Notes: a model not told the origin generated them from the letters alone. A DNA stretch of 64,000 nucleotides from Castor canadensis (GCF_047511655.1 NC_133403.1:17047014-17111013); one strand, 5' to 3'; counted from the stretch's first letter, positions 37,511 through 48,744 are shown. A program made the numbers and translations.

Positions 37511-37640
37511 ATGAAACATTTCCTGGATCAGTGTCTGTTAGATACTCTGTTCCAAATAATGCCAGTTATTTGGTTATGAAATATTTCCTGGATGAGTGTC
37601 TGTTAGATACTCTGTTCCAAATAATGCCAGTCAGGAATGC
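37511..37640. repeat. 65-bp direct duplication within the array
   Basis: The stretch beginning 'atgaaacatttcctggat' at 37511 is repeated from 37576 as 'atgaaatatttcctggat'. Each is followed by 'gtctgttagatactctgttc' and 'aaataatgccag'. No other array copy shows this doubling, so it is a local event. Confidence 0.9.
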
Positions 37641-38388
37641 TTCCTAGAAGTCAGTAATTTCGGGTTTTGTTCAACGTTGCTATAACGTTGATCAACTGTA
37701 ATAAATTGTCTGAGGAAGAAATATTCAGTGTTCATTGAATATGCCCAGTGAATTTCGGGCTATCATGATGTATGTATCTACGTGCATCATTGGCCTGCTG
37801 GAAATGATTTCAATTATACTGTTCCCTTCAGGCATAGACTCTGGTGTATTAGGATTTAGTTGTTCATTGCCATAAAGGTGGTAGAATGACTTCCTTCCAA
37901 GAACATTGGTGGAACCAATGTCACTTAAAGGGTTTTTCTAAGTTTTATCCTTTTTAAAATAATGAAATTGTCTCCTCAGAAGGTTAACAGCAGGATTTCA
38001 GCCATTGAGGATAAAATTCCAGATGCATTGAACATAGGCAGGGTTCCTCTGTGTGTGTGTGTGTCAGTCTGTCTGTCTTTGTGTGGGTGTATCTGCCTTT
38101 GTGTTTGTGTGAGGGCATGTGTAATATTCATAGTGTCATCATGAATTAATTTCTTTGTTCTTCCTAATACATTCTCATACTACAATCTATTTTACACTCA
38201 CTGAGTATATCCACTGCTTATGCATGCAGAAGTCTCCTTGAATCAAAATCTGTCATTAACACTGTGGAAAGAGATGGAATGCACCAAGGTGTCTGGTTCT
38301 CAATGTCTTCTGGTCTTCCTCAAGTTTCCTATTCAGTAGATAGAAGGTAAGAAATTCATTTACATGATAACTATTAGAATATCACAAA

Positions 38389-38419
<31 letters not shown>

Positions 38420-38421
<2 letters not shown>

Positions 38422-39750
38422 TATTTTTGGTTCAATTTGCAATCACTGATTTGTAGAAATTAGGTGCATACCCAAAGTCATTTGAGGAACAACCTTGTAT
38501 CGCTCTGACTTTTTGTCTTCAGTTCCAAGAATGAAAGGTGTACTGTGTTGTCCCTCAGATAACCTTTGCAGAAATGAATGGTCTTCCTTAGTGTTTCATG
38601 CTATTCCATAATTTCTGGTGTTCCTGAAACCTACCGTTCTCTCAAGAGCTGGTAACAATTTCACTGACTAGGGAATACTAAGCATTCCTTGGCTTTAGCC
38701 TGTGTGTGCTTGTGTATTTCTCAGATCAAAGTGAAGTAATATCTTTGTCGACAGGAAGTGAATTCATATGGTCACTTTGAGGCTCTTGCCAGGCAGTGTG
38801 TGCGTTTGCATATTTAGTTGAAATTAGGAACACAGAAGCCTGGAATAACAAGCCCTCGTTCCCACTGTGCAACATTTTGCATCCAAATAAGGGAATACCC
38901 TCCCAAATAATGGTAGATGTAGTTCTGAGAGGGAATTTTCCTGGCTGATTTAACTGCAAAGGGCTTGAGGTGTTTTTGTACTCAGCACAAAAAAGTTTTC
39001 ATGTCCTCCAAAATGTGGGTTCCTTATTGGAAGTTCTTTGGAACAGGACAGAAATGTCATGCCAGTTCAACCTTGAACAACTGAGGCGGGAACATGGAGG
39101 AGAAAAGTAGTCCCCAAATCAGACGATCTTGCCAGGAAACTGCCACTCAAGAGGCTGGAAACTGGAACAGGATGGGCTGTAGAGGAAGTGCTTACGTGGT
39201 CTGACCAATCAGGAATGAATTGGCTGTGATGTCACAGTGGTCTCACCGCCCCTGGAACTTGGAGAGTCCTGAGGCATCTCCTGCATGGCCTGTTGCTATG
39301 GCAGCCCAGGCAGCCAAACAGAAAGAAGCTGGAGGAAGATGCCCATGTTTTGTGTGGAAAACTTTTCAGTTATGTGGTGCCTAAGGAAAGGGGCAGGTAG
39401 ATCTGCATCACATGGGTGACCAGAGCACATCAGGATTGGGAAATTCCATTCTTGAAGGATAGCTTAAGATATCATGGCCCACAGATTTTAGTGTCCACAG
39501 GTCTTTGTGCCATTTGGTCATGGAACTCACCAAGCAGAATAGGCCTCCCTGGACCTCACTGTGGAGCACAGACTGCCTTGATTTCTGCTTCTCTCTCTGA
39601 CTCACTGATCTCAGGGTGTGGTACTAGTGGACTGGAAAGGGAGGAATGAGGTTACATGGAGGCACAGGCACAGGCACCTACTGATCTGACATTATTTCTT
39701 CTCTGGCCTGCAGGGTCCACTAAACATGGGGCAATGAAGGTTTGAAGAAA
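38420..39750. repeat. Array block D, copy 3
   Basis: Near-complete D block. It has CCAAT at 39203-39212, 'tgatgtca' at 39227-39234, and an X-box-like 'gttgctatggcagc' at 39292-39305. It lacks part of the 'ttgcctcatccaaggttaag' segment present in copy 2 (junction near 38938). Confidence 0.88.
39203..39305 (+). promoter_or_regulatory. Promoter-like cluster in D copy 3, best preserved
   Basis: Order: CCAAT box, CRE-like site 14 bp downstream, then 57 bp later 'gttgctatggcagc', close to the RFX X-box consensus GTTGCYATGGCAAC. CRE plus X-box plus CCAAT is a combination seen at ciliary and testis-expressed promoters. Only motif presence is seen here. No transcription start or downstream conserved coding exon was found. 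Confidence 0.45.
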
Positions 39751-40324
39751 TTAACCTCATTCACCAATGTTTCAGGGTATTCATTAAGTGTTGGTACTGC
39801 TGAAAGATACTTTTCTTAGATAAAAGCCCAGAAATTCACTTACTCTAAAATATTTAATATGCATGGAACACAGCCACTCTGTGTGTGTGTTTGTGTGTGG
39901 GGGCGAGTGTGTGGTTGTAAAGTATTTCCTGGATCATTGTCTGTTAGATACTCTGTTCCAAATGATGCCAGTCAGGAATGCTTCCTGGAAGTCAGTAATT
40001 TCAGGTTTTGTTCTACATTGCTATTCTGTAGATCAACTGTAATCAATTGTCTGAGGAGGAAATATTCAATGTTTATTGAATATGCCCAGTGTATGTCCAG
40101 CTATCATGATGCATGTATCTACATGCATCATTGGTCTGCTGGAAATGATTTCAATTCCAGTAATCATTTCAGGCACAGGTGCTGGTGAATTAGGCTTTAG
40201 TTGTTCATTGGCATAAAGGTGGTAGTATGTCTTCCTTCCAAGATCATTGATGGAACCAATGTTACTTCACAAGTTTTTCCAATTTTTATCCTTTTTTAAA
40301 TGATGAAAGTGTCCCCTCAGTAGG

Positions 40325-41610
40325 TTACTTGAGGAACAGCTTTGTGTTGCTCTGACTTTTTGTCTTCACTTTTATGAATGAAAGGTGTACTATGTTGTCC
40401 CTCAGAGAACCTTTGCAGAAATGAATGTCCTTCCCGAGTGTTTATGCTATTGCATAGTTTCTGGTGTTCCTGAATCCTGCCATTCTCTTGAGAGGTGGTA
40501 ACAATTTCCCTGACTAGTGAATACAAAGCATTACTTGTTTATAGACTGTGTGTGCCTGTGTATTTCTCAGATCAAAGTAAAGTAAATTCTTTGTCAAAAT
40601 CAAGTGAATTCAGGTTGTCACTTTGAGGCTTGGAAGCCAGTATGTGCATTTGCCTGATTCATTGAAGATAGGAACACAGAAACCTGGAATAACAATCCCT
40701 GGTTCCCACTATGGTACATTTTGTGTCTCCATAAGGGAATACCCTTCCCTTATGGGAAGATGGGAGATGTAGTTCTGAGAGGGAGGATTCCTCATCCAAG
40801 GTTAAGGGAATTTTCCTGGCTGATTTAATTGCAAAGGGCTTGAGGTGTTTTTGTACTCACCATGAGAAAGTCTTCCTGTCCTTGAAACTGTGGGTTACGG
40901 ATTGCAAATTCTTTGGAACAGGACAGAAATGTCATGCCAGTTCAACCTTGAACGAGCTGAGGAGAGAACATGGAGAAGAGAAGCATTTTCCAGATCAGAA
41001 GGTCTTGCCAGGAAACTGCCACACAAGTAGCTGGAGACTAGATGGGGAGGGATGTTAGAGGGAGTGCTTACCTGATCTGACCAATTAGGAAAGACTTGGT
41101 TGTGATTTCACAGTGGGCTTACCGCCCCAGGAACTTGGAGAGTCCTGAGGCAGCTCCTGCCTAGCCTGTTGCTATGGCAGCCCAGCCAGCAAAGCAGGAA
41201 GAAGCTGGAGGAAGGTGCCCATGTTTTGTGTGGAAGACTTCTCAGTTATATGGGGCCTAGGGAAATGGGGAAGTTAGATCTGGAACACATGGGTGACATG
41301 AGCACAGCAGGATTGGGGTATTCCATTCTTCAAGGGTAGTCTAAGCTACCATGCCCCAGAGATGTTAGTGTCCACAGGTCTTTTTGCCATTTGGGAGTGG
41401 AACACACCAAGCAAAACAGGTCACCCTGGACCTCACTGTGGTGCACAGACTGCCTTGATTTCTGTTTCTCACCCTGACTACCTGATCTCAGGGTGTGGTA
41501 CTCATGGACTGGCAAGGGAGGAATGAGTTTACATGGAGGCACAGGCACAGGCACCTGCTGATCTGACATCATTTCTTCTCTGGCCATTAAACCACAGGCA
41601 ATGAAGGTTT
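40325..41610. repeat. Array block D, copy 4 (fused directly to an S block)
   Basis: At about 40320 the S-block phrase 'gtcccctcagtaggtt' runs straight into 'acttgaggaacagc' of block D, so the second half of S, with both GT tracts, is missing. The D block has 'gaccaattag' at 41079 (a CCAAT variant with T for C), 'tgatttca' at 41103, and the X-box-like 'gttgctatggcagc' at 41168-41181. Confidence 0.87.
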
Positions 41611-41938
41611 GAGGAAATTAACCTCATTCACCAGTGTTTCCAGGTATTAATTAAGTATTGGTACTGAGGAAAGGTACTGTTCTTAGTTGAAAGCGGAGAA
41701 CTTCATTTACTCCAAAATAGTTAATAGTTATGGAACACAGCCACTTTGTGGGTGTATTTGTGTGTGGTGGCGTGTGTATGTTTGTGAACTATTTCCTAGA
41801 TAAGTTTCTGTTAGATACTATGTTCCAAATTATGCCAGTCAGGAATGCTTCCTAAAAGTCAGTAATTTCAGGTTTGCTCAAGTTGTTATTCCATAGATAA
41901 GCTGTAACCTTCCACATGCATTGAATATAGCAGGATTC

Positions 41939-41939
<1 letters not shown>

Positions 41940-41989
<50 letters not shown>
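41940..41989. repeat. (GT)n microsatellite in fused unit
   Basis: Long pure GT run. Upstream context is the first GT tract of S ('cattgaatatagcaggatt') but downstream context is that of the second ('gatatttgttgttcattttg'), so the two tracts of an S block have been fused, with loss of the sequence between them. Confidence 0.95.
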
Positions 41990-41990
<1 letters not shown>

Positions 41991-42009
41991 TATTTGTTGT
42001 TCATTTTGC

Positions 42010-42862
42010 CTACACTGATTTGTGGAAATTACATTAATTCCCAAAGTAACTTGAGGAAAAGCTCTGTGTCACTCTGACTTTATGTGTTCAGATCCACGAA
42101 TGAAAGGTGTACTGTTTTGTCCCTCAGAGAACCTTTGCAGAAATGAATGTCCTTCTTGAGTGTTTCATGGTATTCCTTAGTTTCTGGTATTCCAGAAAGC
42201 TGACGTTCACTGGAGAGGTGGTAACAATTTCACTGACTAGGGAATACTAAAAATTCATTGGCTAAACACTGTGTGTGCTGGTGTATTTCTTAGATCAAAG
42301 TGAATTAATTTCTTTGTGAACATTAAATGAATTAATGTGATCCCTTTGAGGCTCTTTCCAGCCAGTGTGTGCTTTTGTGAGGTTTGTTGAAGTTAGGAAC
42401 ACAGAAGCCTGGAATCCCAACCCTTTTTGCCACTGTGGTATATTTTTGCATCCATATAAGGGAATATCCTCCCACATGATGGGAGATGTAGTTCTAAGGG
42501 GGAAGTTTCCTCATCCAATGTTAATGAAGTTTTCCTGGCACATGGAACTGCAAAAGGCTTGAGGTGTTTTTGTATTCACAATAAGAAACTCTTCGTGTCC
42601 TCCACACTGTGGGTTCCAGATTGGGAGTTCTTTGGAACAGGACAGAAATATCATGCCAGTTCAACCTTGAATGAGCTGATGAGGGAACATGGAAGAGAGA
42701 AGCATTCAACAGATCTGAAGATCTTGTCAGGAAACTACCACACAAGTGGCTGGAGACAGAAGGGGAGAGGCCTTAGAGGGAGAGCTTATGCAGTCTGACC
42801 AGTCAGGAAAGACTTGATTGTAATGTCACAGTGGGCTCACAGCCCCTGGAACTTGGAGAGTG
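42010..42862. repeat. Array block D, copy 5 (3'-truncated)
   Basis: Runs normally up to 'ggaacttggagag' near 42860 and then switches to 'tgaaagtgtcacacagtagg' of an S block. It therefore lost the X-box-like site and the rest of D. Its CCAAT box is mutated ('gaccagtcag' near 42797) and its CRE is 'taatgtca'. Confidence 0.87.
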
Positions 42863-43264
42863 AAAGTGTCACACAGTAGGGTAATGCTGGAATTTCAGCT
42901 CCTGCGGGGTAACTTTCCACATGCTTTGACTATAGGCTGGTTTAATGTGTGTGTGTGTGTGTAATACTCATAGTGTCATAGTGTATGAATTTCTTTACTC
43001 TTTCTAATAAATTCTCATACTACACACTATTTCACACTCATTGAATATATCCACTGTTTAGGCATGCATAACACTCCTTGAATCAAAATGTCTCTTTAAC
43101 ACTGTGGGAATGGATGAAGTGCTGCAGGATGTCCTGGTGTTAAGTGACTTCCAGTCTTGATCAACTTGGCTATTCAGTAAATATTTGTTAAGAAATTCAT
43201 TTACTAGATAACAATTAGGAGGGTATCATCACTTTGTGTGTTTGTGTGTGTTTGTGATATTTCT

Positions 43265-44555
43265 TGTTCAATTTGTCATTACAGGTTTGTAGAAATTAGG
43301 TTAATTCCCAAAGCCACTTTGAGGAACAGCCTTGAGTCACTCTGACTTTATGTGTTCAGTCCCATGAATGAAAGGTGTACTGTTTTGTCCCTGAGAGAAT
43401 CTTTGCAGAAATGAATGTCCTTCCCAATTGCTTCATGATATTCCATAGTTTCTGGTATTCCTGAAAGCTGCCATTCACTGGAGAGATGGTAACAGTTTCA
43501 CTTATACTAAGCATTCCTTGTCTACACTCTGTGTGTGCTGGTGTATTTCTCAGTTAAAAGTGAACTAATTTCTTTGTTGACATGAAGTGAATTCTTGTGG
43601 TCACTTTAAGGCTCTTGCCAGCCAGTGTGTACATTTGCATGTTTTGGTTAAGTTAGGAGCACAGAAACCTGGAAACACAACCTCCTGGTTCCCAGTGTGC
43701 TATAGTTTGCATCAACTAAGGGAATATCCTCCCAAATTATGGGAGATGTAGTTTTTGGAGGGAAATTTCCTTATGCAATGTACAGGGAGTTTTCCTGGCT
43801 GATGAACGGCAAAGGCCTTGAGGTATTTTTGTTCTCACTGCCAGAAACACTTCCTGTCTCCAAAATGCAGATTCCAGATGGGGAGTTCTTTGGAACAGGA
43901 CAGAAATGTCATCCAACTTGAACCTTGAACAAGCTGACGAGGGAACCTGGAGGAGAAAAGTGATCCTCAGATCAGATCTTGCCAGGAAACTGCCACACAT
44001 GTGGCTGGAGCCTGGAGGGGGTGGGGCCTTAGAAGGAGTGCTTATGCAGTCTGACCAATCAGGAAAGCCTTGGTTGTGATGTCACAGTCAGTTCACCACC
44101 CCTGGCATTTGGAGATTCTTGAGGCCTGTTGCTATGGTAGCCCAGCCAGCCAAGCAGGAAGTAGCTGGAGGAAGGTGCTGCTGTCTTGTGTGGAAGACTC
44201 CTCAGTTAAATGGGGCCTAGGGAAATGGGGCACATGTAGCAGGAGCCCATGGGTGACCTCAGCACATCAGGCTTGGGTGATTCTTCACCAGCTAGCCTAA
44301 GCTACCATGCCCCACGGTTTTTAGTGTCCACAGGCCTTAGAGCCCTTCAGGCCTGGATCTCATGGAGCAGAACAGACTTCCCTGGATTTCACTGTGGTAC
44401 ACAGGTGGCCTTTATATCAGGGGCTCACCCTGAACACCCAATCTCACGGTGTGCTGCTAGAGGACTGGCAAGAGAGGATAGAGGTTACACGGAGGCCCAA
44501 TGACCTGTTGATCTGACATCACTTCTTCTCTGGCCTTCAGTGTACATTACACCAT
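43265..44555. repeat. Array block D, copy 6
   Basis: Last full D block. It has a GC-rich 'ggagggggtggggcc' near 44016, CCAAT at 44053-44062, CRE-like 'tgatgtca' at 44077-44084, and X-box-like 'gttgctatggtagc' at 44128-44141. It is followed by an S block and then the L1 junction at 45262. Confidence 0.88.
44016..44141 (+). promoter_or_regulatory. Promoter-like cluster in D copy 6 (GC box, CCAAT, CRE-like, X-box-like)
   Basis: Four motifs in the order and spacing seen in D copies 1, 3 and 4: a G-rich box matching an Sp1-type site, an intact CCAAT box, a one-mismatch CRE (tgatgtca for tgacgtca) and an X-box-like inverted repeat. Motif reading only. Activity is not demonstrated. Confidence 0.45.
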
Positions 44556-45262
44556 GGTGATGAATGAAGAAATTACACTGATTCACCAGTGTTTCCTCTA
44601 TTCATGAAGTTTGGGTGCTGGTGAAAGGTACTTTAGTTAGATGAAATCCCAGAAATTCACTTACAGCAGAATAATGAATATATATGGAAATAGCTATGCT
44701 GTGGTTGTGTTTGTGTGTGTGTGGGCACATTGGTGGTTGTAACATCTTTCCTGTATCAGTGGTTGTTAAGTATTCTTTTCCAAATAATGCAATTCAGCCA
44801 TATTTCCTTGAAGTCACTAATTTCAGATTTTGCTCAATGTTGCTGTTCCAAAGATAATCCGTAATCTATTGTTGGAGGAGGAAATAGTCAGCATTCATTG
44901 AATATGCCCAGTGTATGTCCGGATATCATGATACATGTGTGCATGTGCATAATTGGCTTGCTAGACATGATTTCAGTTCCAGTTATTGCTTCAGGCATAG
45001 ACTCGGGTGGATTAGGATTTCCTTCCTCATTGGCATAAAGGTGGTAGTATATCTTCTTTCCAAGAATATTGGTGGAAATGATGTCACTTCATGTGTTTTT
45101 CTAAGTTTGATGCTTTTTGAAGTCATGAAAGTGTCCCCACAGTAGGATATCACTGGTTTCAGCTATTACTATTAACTTTCAACATGCATTGAATATTGGC
45201 AGGTTTTGTGTTTGTGTGTGTGTGTAACTCTTTCTGTGCTCTTTCTAATAAATTCTCATACT

Positions 45263-48000
45263 TTGTGGCCTGTTTTTACTGTTGCTGATGTCTAGTTTTA
45301 ATGCATTGTGATCAGATAAAATGCATGGGATTATTTCCATTTTGTTATGTCTGCTGAAGCTTGCTTTTTGTCCTAAGATATGATCAGTTTTGGAGAAGGC
45401 TCCAAGGGCTGCTGAGAAGAATGAATATTGTGCAAAAGTTCGTTGAAATATTATGTAGACATTAGCTAGGTCCATGTAATGTACAGTGTGATTTAGGTGT
45501 AGAATTTCTTTATTCATTTTTTGTTTGGATGACCTATCTAGTGGTGACAGTGGTTATTAAACTCTCCCACTACCACTGTTTTGGAGTGTATATATGTTTT
45601 TAGGTCCTTCAGAGCATGTTTGATGAAATTGGGTGTGTTTACGTTGGGTGCATATAGGTTGACAATTGTTTCCTTTTGGTGTATTTCCCTTTTTAGTAGT
45701 ATACAGTGTCCTTCTTTATCTCATTTGATCAATGTAAGTTTGAGGTCTACTTTATCCAAGATAAGTATTGCTATCCCTGCCTGTTTTCAGGGGCCATTGT
45801 CTTGATTAATCTTCTTCCAGCCTTTAACCCTCAGCCAGTGCTTCTTTCTGTTGATGCAATGGGTCTCCTGTAGGCAACAGATTGTTGCATCTTCCTTTTT
45901 GATCCAGTTTGCCAAGCAGTGTCTTTTGATGGGGGAGTTTATTCCATTAATATTCTGTGCTAATATTGATATGTATTTGGTGATTCTTGTCATTTAGTTG
46001 TCTTTGTTTTTTAATGATTTGATTGTGTGCAGCTCAATCAATGTTACTCTTCTTTCTTGCCTTTTCTTTTCCTGTGGTTTGATACTGTGTGCCCTTTATG
46101 GTTTTGTTTGCTTTCATTTTCTGTGTGTAGAATTCCTTGAAGAATCTTTTGTAGTGGTGGCTTTTTGGTCTTATTTTGTGTTACTTTCTGATTATCATGG
46201 AAGACTTTCATTATTCCATCTATTTTGAACCATAGTTTAACTGGGTAGAGGATCCTAGTGTTGAAGTTATTTTCATTCAGTGCCTGGAATACCACACTCC
46301 ATGCTTTTATCACTTTTAAGTTTTCCACTGAGAAATCTGCTGTGATTTTGATGGTTTTACCTTTGTTCATTATTTGTTTTTTTTCTCTTACATCCTTCAA
46401 TATTCTTTCTCTATTCTCTGTGCATGTCGTTTTAATGATAATATGTTGTGTGGTAGTTCTATTTTGGTCAAGTCTGCCTGGTGTCCTAGAGGTTTCCTGT
46501 ATCTGAATGGGCACAATTTTCTCTAGATTTGAGAAATTTTCTTTTATTATTTTCTTGAATATATTACTAATTCCTTTGCTTGTACCTCTTCTCCTTCTTC
46601 AATGCCCATGATTCTCAGGTTTATTCTTTTGATGGGGTCCATATTTTCTTGTATATTCCTTTCACATGACTTGATTTGTCTGACTAATAATTCTTCAGTT
46701 TTTCCTTTAATTACCATTTCATCTTCAAGTTCTGAGATTCTGTCTTCTGCTTATTCTAGTCTGCTGGAGGGGCCTTCCATTTTATTTTGTATTTCTGTTT
46801 CATTCTTTTTTCTGAGTTTTTCTATATCATGTGTCACTTTTTCTTTATTGTCAATTTTCATCCTTAATTCATTTATCTGCCTATTATGGTGTTCTCTGTT
46901 TCACTTTGATTTTTTTTTAGGGATCCTATGATTACATTTCTTTGTTTTTGTGTTTTCTCATATCTTTTATTTTTGTTGTCTTGGAATTTCTTGAGTGCCT
47001 CCTCTATATTTTGGTTGACCATGTCTAGTAACATCTTTATGAAATTCTCATTGATTACTTGCAGAATTTCTTCTTTCAGAGTGTTCTTTTGGGCCTCATT
47101 GGGTGCCTTGGTATAGTTTTTCTTTGTTTTGTTGGAGTCTGGATCTGGCTATCTGTTTTCTGCATTTCCCTCTTAATCCTGTGCTTATTTATTTTGGGGA
47201 GAGAATGGTTTCTACCCCTTTTTCATCTTTCCATCATTCCACTTGTTACTGTTTCTGTCTCTGTTCTATGTGTAATTCAGTATTTGCTAACTTACAACAG
47301 TAAAATTAACAAAATCAACAGGGAGAGATGGTGGATAATCAAACAGTGAGCAAGATAAACACTTAAAGAAAAGAAAACAGAAAAAGAGGAAAAAAAATCC
47401 CCAGTTCAGGAACAGTAGTATTTCAGTCTTAATAGTTCTGGTGTTACTCCGTTAGCATCTTGTCCTGTTTGAGTGTGTTTCCTAGGCAGGTTTGGAGCCG
47501 GAGTGTGGTGGTGCTAGAGTCCTCCACCAGGGTGGTGGCCCAGTGGGCCTGTGGGGCATCAGCCTGGTGGGCTGGAAGGTGGTGGCCTGGCTGGCCTGTG
47601 GGTGGGGCCCTTGTAGACCAAAAGACAGTGATTTGGCTGGACAGGGGAGACCTGGGGCGTCCAGCAGGTGGGTGGCAACCCACCTGTTCTTTCAGTGTAT
47701 CATTATGTGGAGAAGCCTTCCACAAGCTAGGGGTTCAGGGTGACGAAGTTTCAGCTCTCCCTGGTGCTTTACCTCAGTCAAGTGTGTCTCCTGCATCCCA
47801 GCAAGGTCCCTGATTCCTGGAGCTCATGCAGTCTGTGTCTGTGTCCCAGTCTCCATTTTGGATCCTCTCCAAAGGGAACTTTCTGTCAGCGTTTTCAAGT
47901 GGGAGACTCATTCACTTTACAGAAAAATGTCCTCTACTTCATGTCCAGCTTTCTTTGCATCCTGGTGTCCACCAATGGCTCCTGGAGTCACAGCAAGTGA
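45263..48000 (-). mobile_element. 5' half of an L1: 5'UTR, ORF1, ORF2 endonuclease
   Basis: Antisense L1 that begins abruptly at the array junction. On the minus strand, 45245-45517 encodes the end of the ORF2p endonuclease ('KMEIIPCILSDHNALKLD', with the SDH catalytic motif). 45787-45993 encodes its N-terminus ('ILAQNINGINSPIKRH' and 'CCLQETHC'). 46044-46514 encodes the ORF1p C-terminal domain ('KTIKITADFSVENLK'), and upstream ORF1 follows to about 47.3 kb. 47.4-48.0 kb is GC-richer and fits the L1 5'UTR. Frames are broken by shifts. The reverse transcriptase and 3' end are absent, the opposite of usual 5' truncation. Confidence 0.9.
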
Positions 48001-48630
48001 CAATGTGTGGACACCACACCACTAGGTTTCTCTAGCATGGGAGGTGATGACCAAACATCATCATTTAATTTTTGAAATCCATTATCAATACTTTAGCCCT
48101 TGCAGGCACAAAATTGTGATTTTCCTAACTGGCTCCTGAGCACTTGGAATTATAGGAGTGTGTCACCATGCCTGAGTCAAACACAGTATTTTAACCATTC
48201 TGTATGGTCCTGTCATATGTGGGCCTTTTGTCACAGGATTTATCAGAGCACTATTGAGTCCTTCACCTCATGTAAGAGGAGTGATTGTGATGATCCAACA
48301 TCCCCCCAAGGCACCTGTGACTCAAACTGTAGAGGGAAAATAGAGACAAAAAAGAGTTTTGGTGGGATCAGATGGGGGAAGAGAGACAGAGCCTGAATAG
48401 ACAGGGGAGTTGGGTTGGAGACAAGAAGGGTATTTCTAGGACAGCAGCTCTGTCCTAGAAACGTGGTATCAGCATATTCCAGCTTTCATCATCACTCTAA
48501 AGCCAGAGACCCTGCTATCATAAATTTAAACACCACTTGACTTTGGTACAGAGACCACTTACTGGGCACAGCAGAACCAGAGGCCAGTTGACTTCAGTCT
48601 TGCTACATGTATAAGAAGAGTACTCCCCAC
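48001..48630. other. Flank upstream of the first IGHV pseudogene, with SINE relic and hairpin
   Basis: 48105-48178 is an antisense B1/Alu-like fragment ('ctggctcctgagcacttgga' and 'ataggagtgtgtcaccatgc'). 48434-48460 is a perfect inverted repeat with 11-bp arms. The rest is unassigned. Confidence 0.6.
48434..48460. repeat. Perfect short inverted repeat
   Basis: Arms 'ttctaggacag' and 'ctgtcctagaa' flank the 5-nt loop 'cagct'. It lies about 285 bp upstream of the IGHV leader. No terminator or operator role is implied in this context. Confidence 0.9.
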
Positions 48631-48638
48631 ATGTAAAT
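48631..48638 (+). promoter_or_regulatory. Degenerate octamer of IGHV promoter
   Basis: 'atgtaaat' differs at one base from the immunoglobulin octamer ATGCAAAT and lies 114 bp upstream of the leader ATG. The third IGHV pseudogene has a one-mismatch octamer at nearly the same distance (109 bp). A TA-rich 'tctatattaaatc' follows. Confidence 0.45.
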
Positions 48639-48744
48639 TTTTATTCAGTCTCTATATTAAATCACCCTCTCAGGCTGTGGGAGCTCACAGTACTCTTCTC
48701 ACAAAGGACTGAGGTTTCTGGGGAGAGCAGGACTTGTCTAGAAG

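Larger units (their letters stand above)
29740..45262. repeat. Composite tandem array (macrosatellite-like), about 15.5 kb
   Basis: Direct tandem copies of two building blocks. Block S (~0.77 kb) contains 'gaaatgatttcaatt', 'cataaaggtggtagtatg' and two (GT)n tracts. Block D (~1.3 kb) runs from 'agaacctttgcagaaatga' through 'tgactagggaatacta' and 'ggagttctttggaacagga' to 'gcctgcagggtccattaa'. D copies lie at about 30180-31480, 36000-37340, 38420-39750, 40320-41610, 42010-42862 (truncated) and 43265-44555. Between them are S blocks, five in a row at 31.87-35.37 kb. A full long unit is about 2.4 kb (the CCAAT landmarks at 36805 and 39203 are 2398 bp apart), and other spacings are shortened by deletions. 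Copies are diverged, with no conserved open frame across them. I do not recognise it as a named satellite. Confidence 0.9.

Noticed and set aside
40840-42798. Similar open frames at 40840-41058 and 42559-42798 in D blocks ('FFGTGQKCHASSTLNEL' and a near-identical version)
   Set aside because: The similarity is explained by the DNA repeat. The frame is interrupted in other D copies (it ends early in copy 6, and the start differs in copy 1), so a conserved small protein is not supported.
29740-45262. A CRISPR-like or immunoglobulin switch-region interpretation of the repeats
   Set aside because: The genome is mammalian, units are hundreds of bases long and lack the short G-rich pentamers of switch regions, and there are no short repeats with unique spacers.
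47444-47813. Overlapping GC-rich open frames rich in Trp, Gly and Pro
   Set aside because: They fall in the antisense L1 5'UTR. GC-rich sequence without stops explains them.
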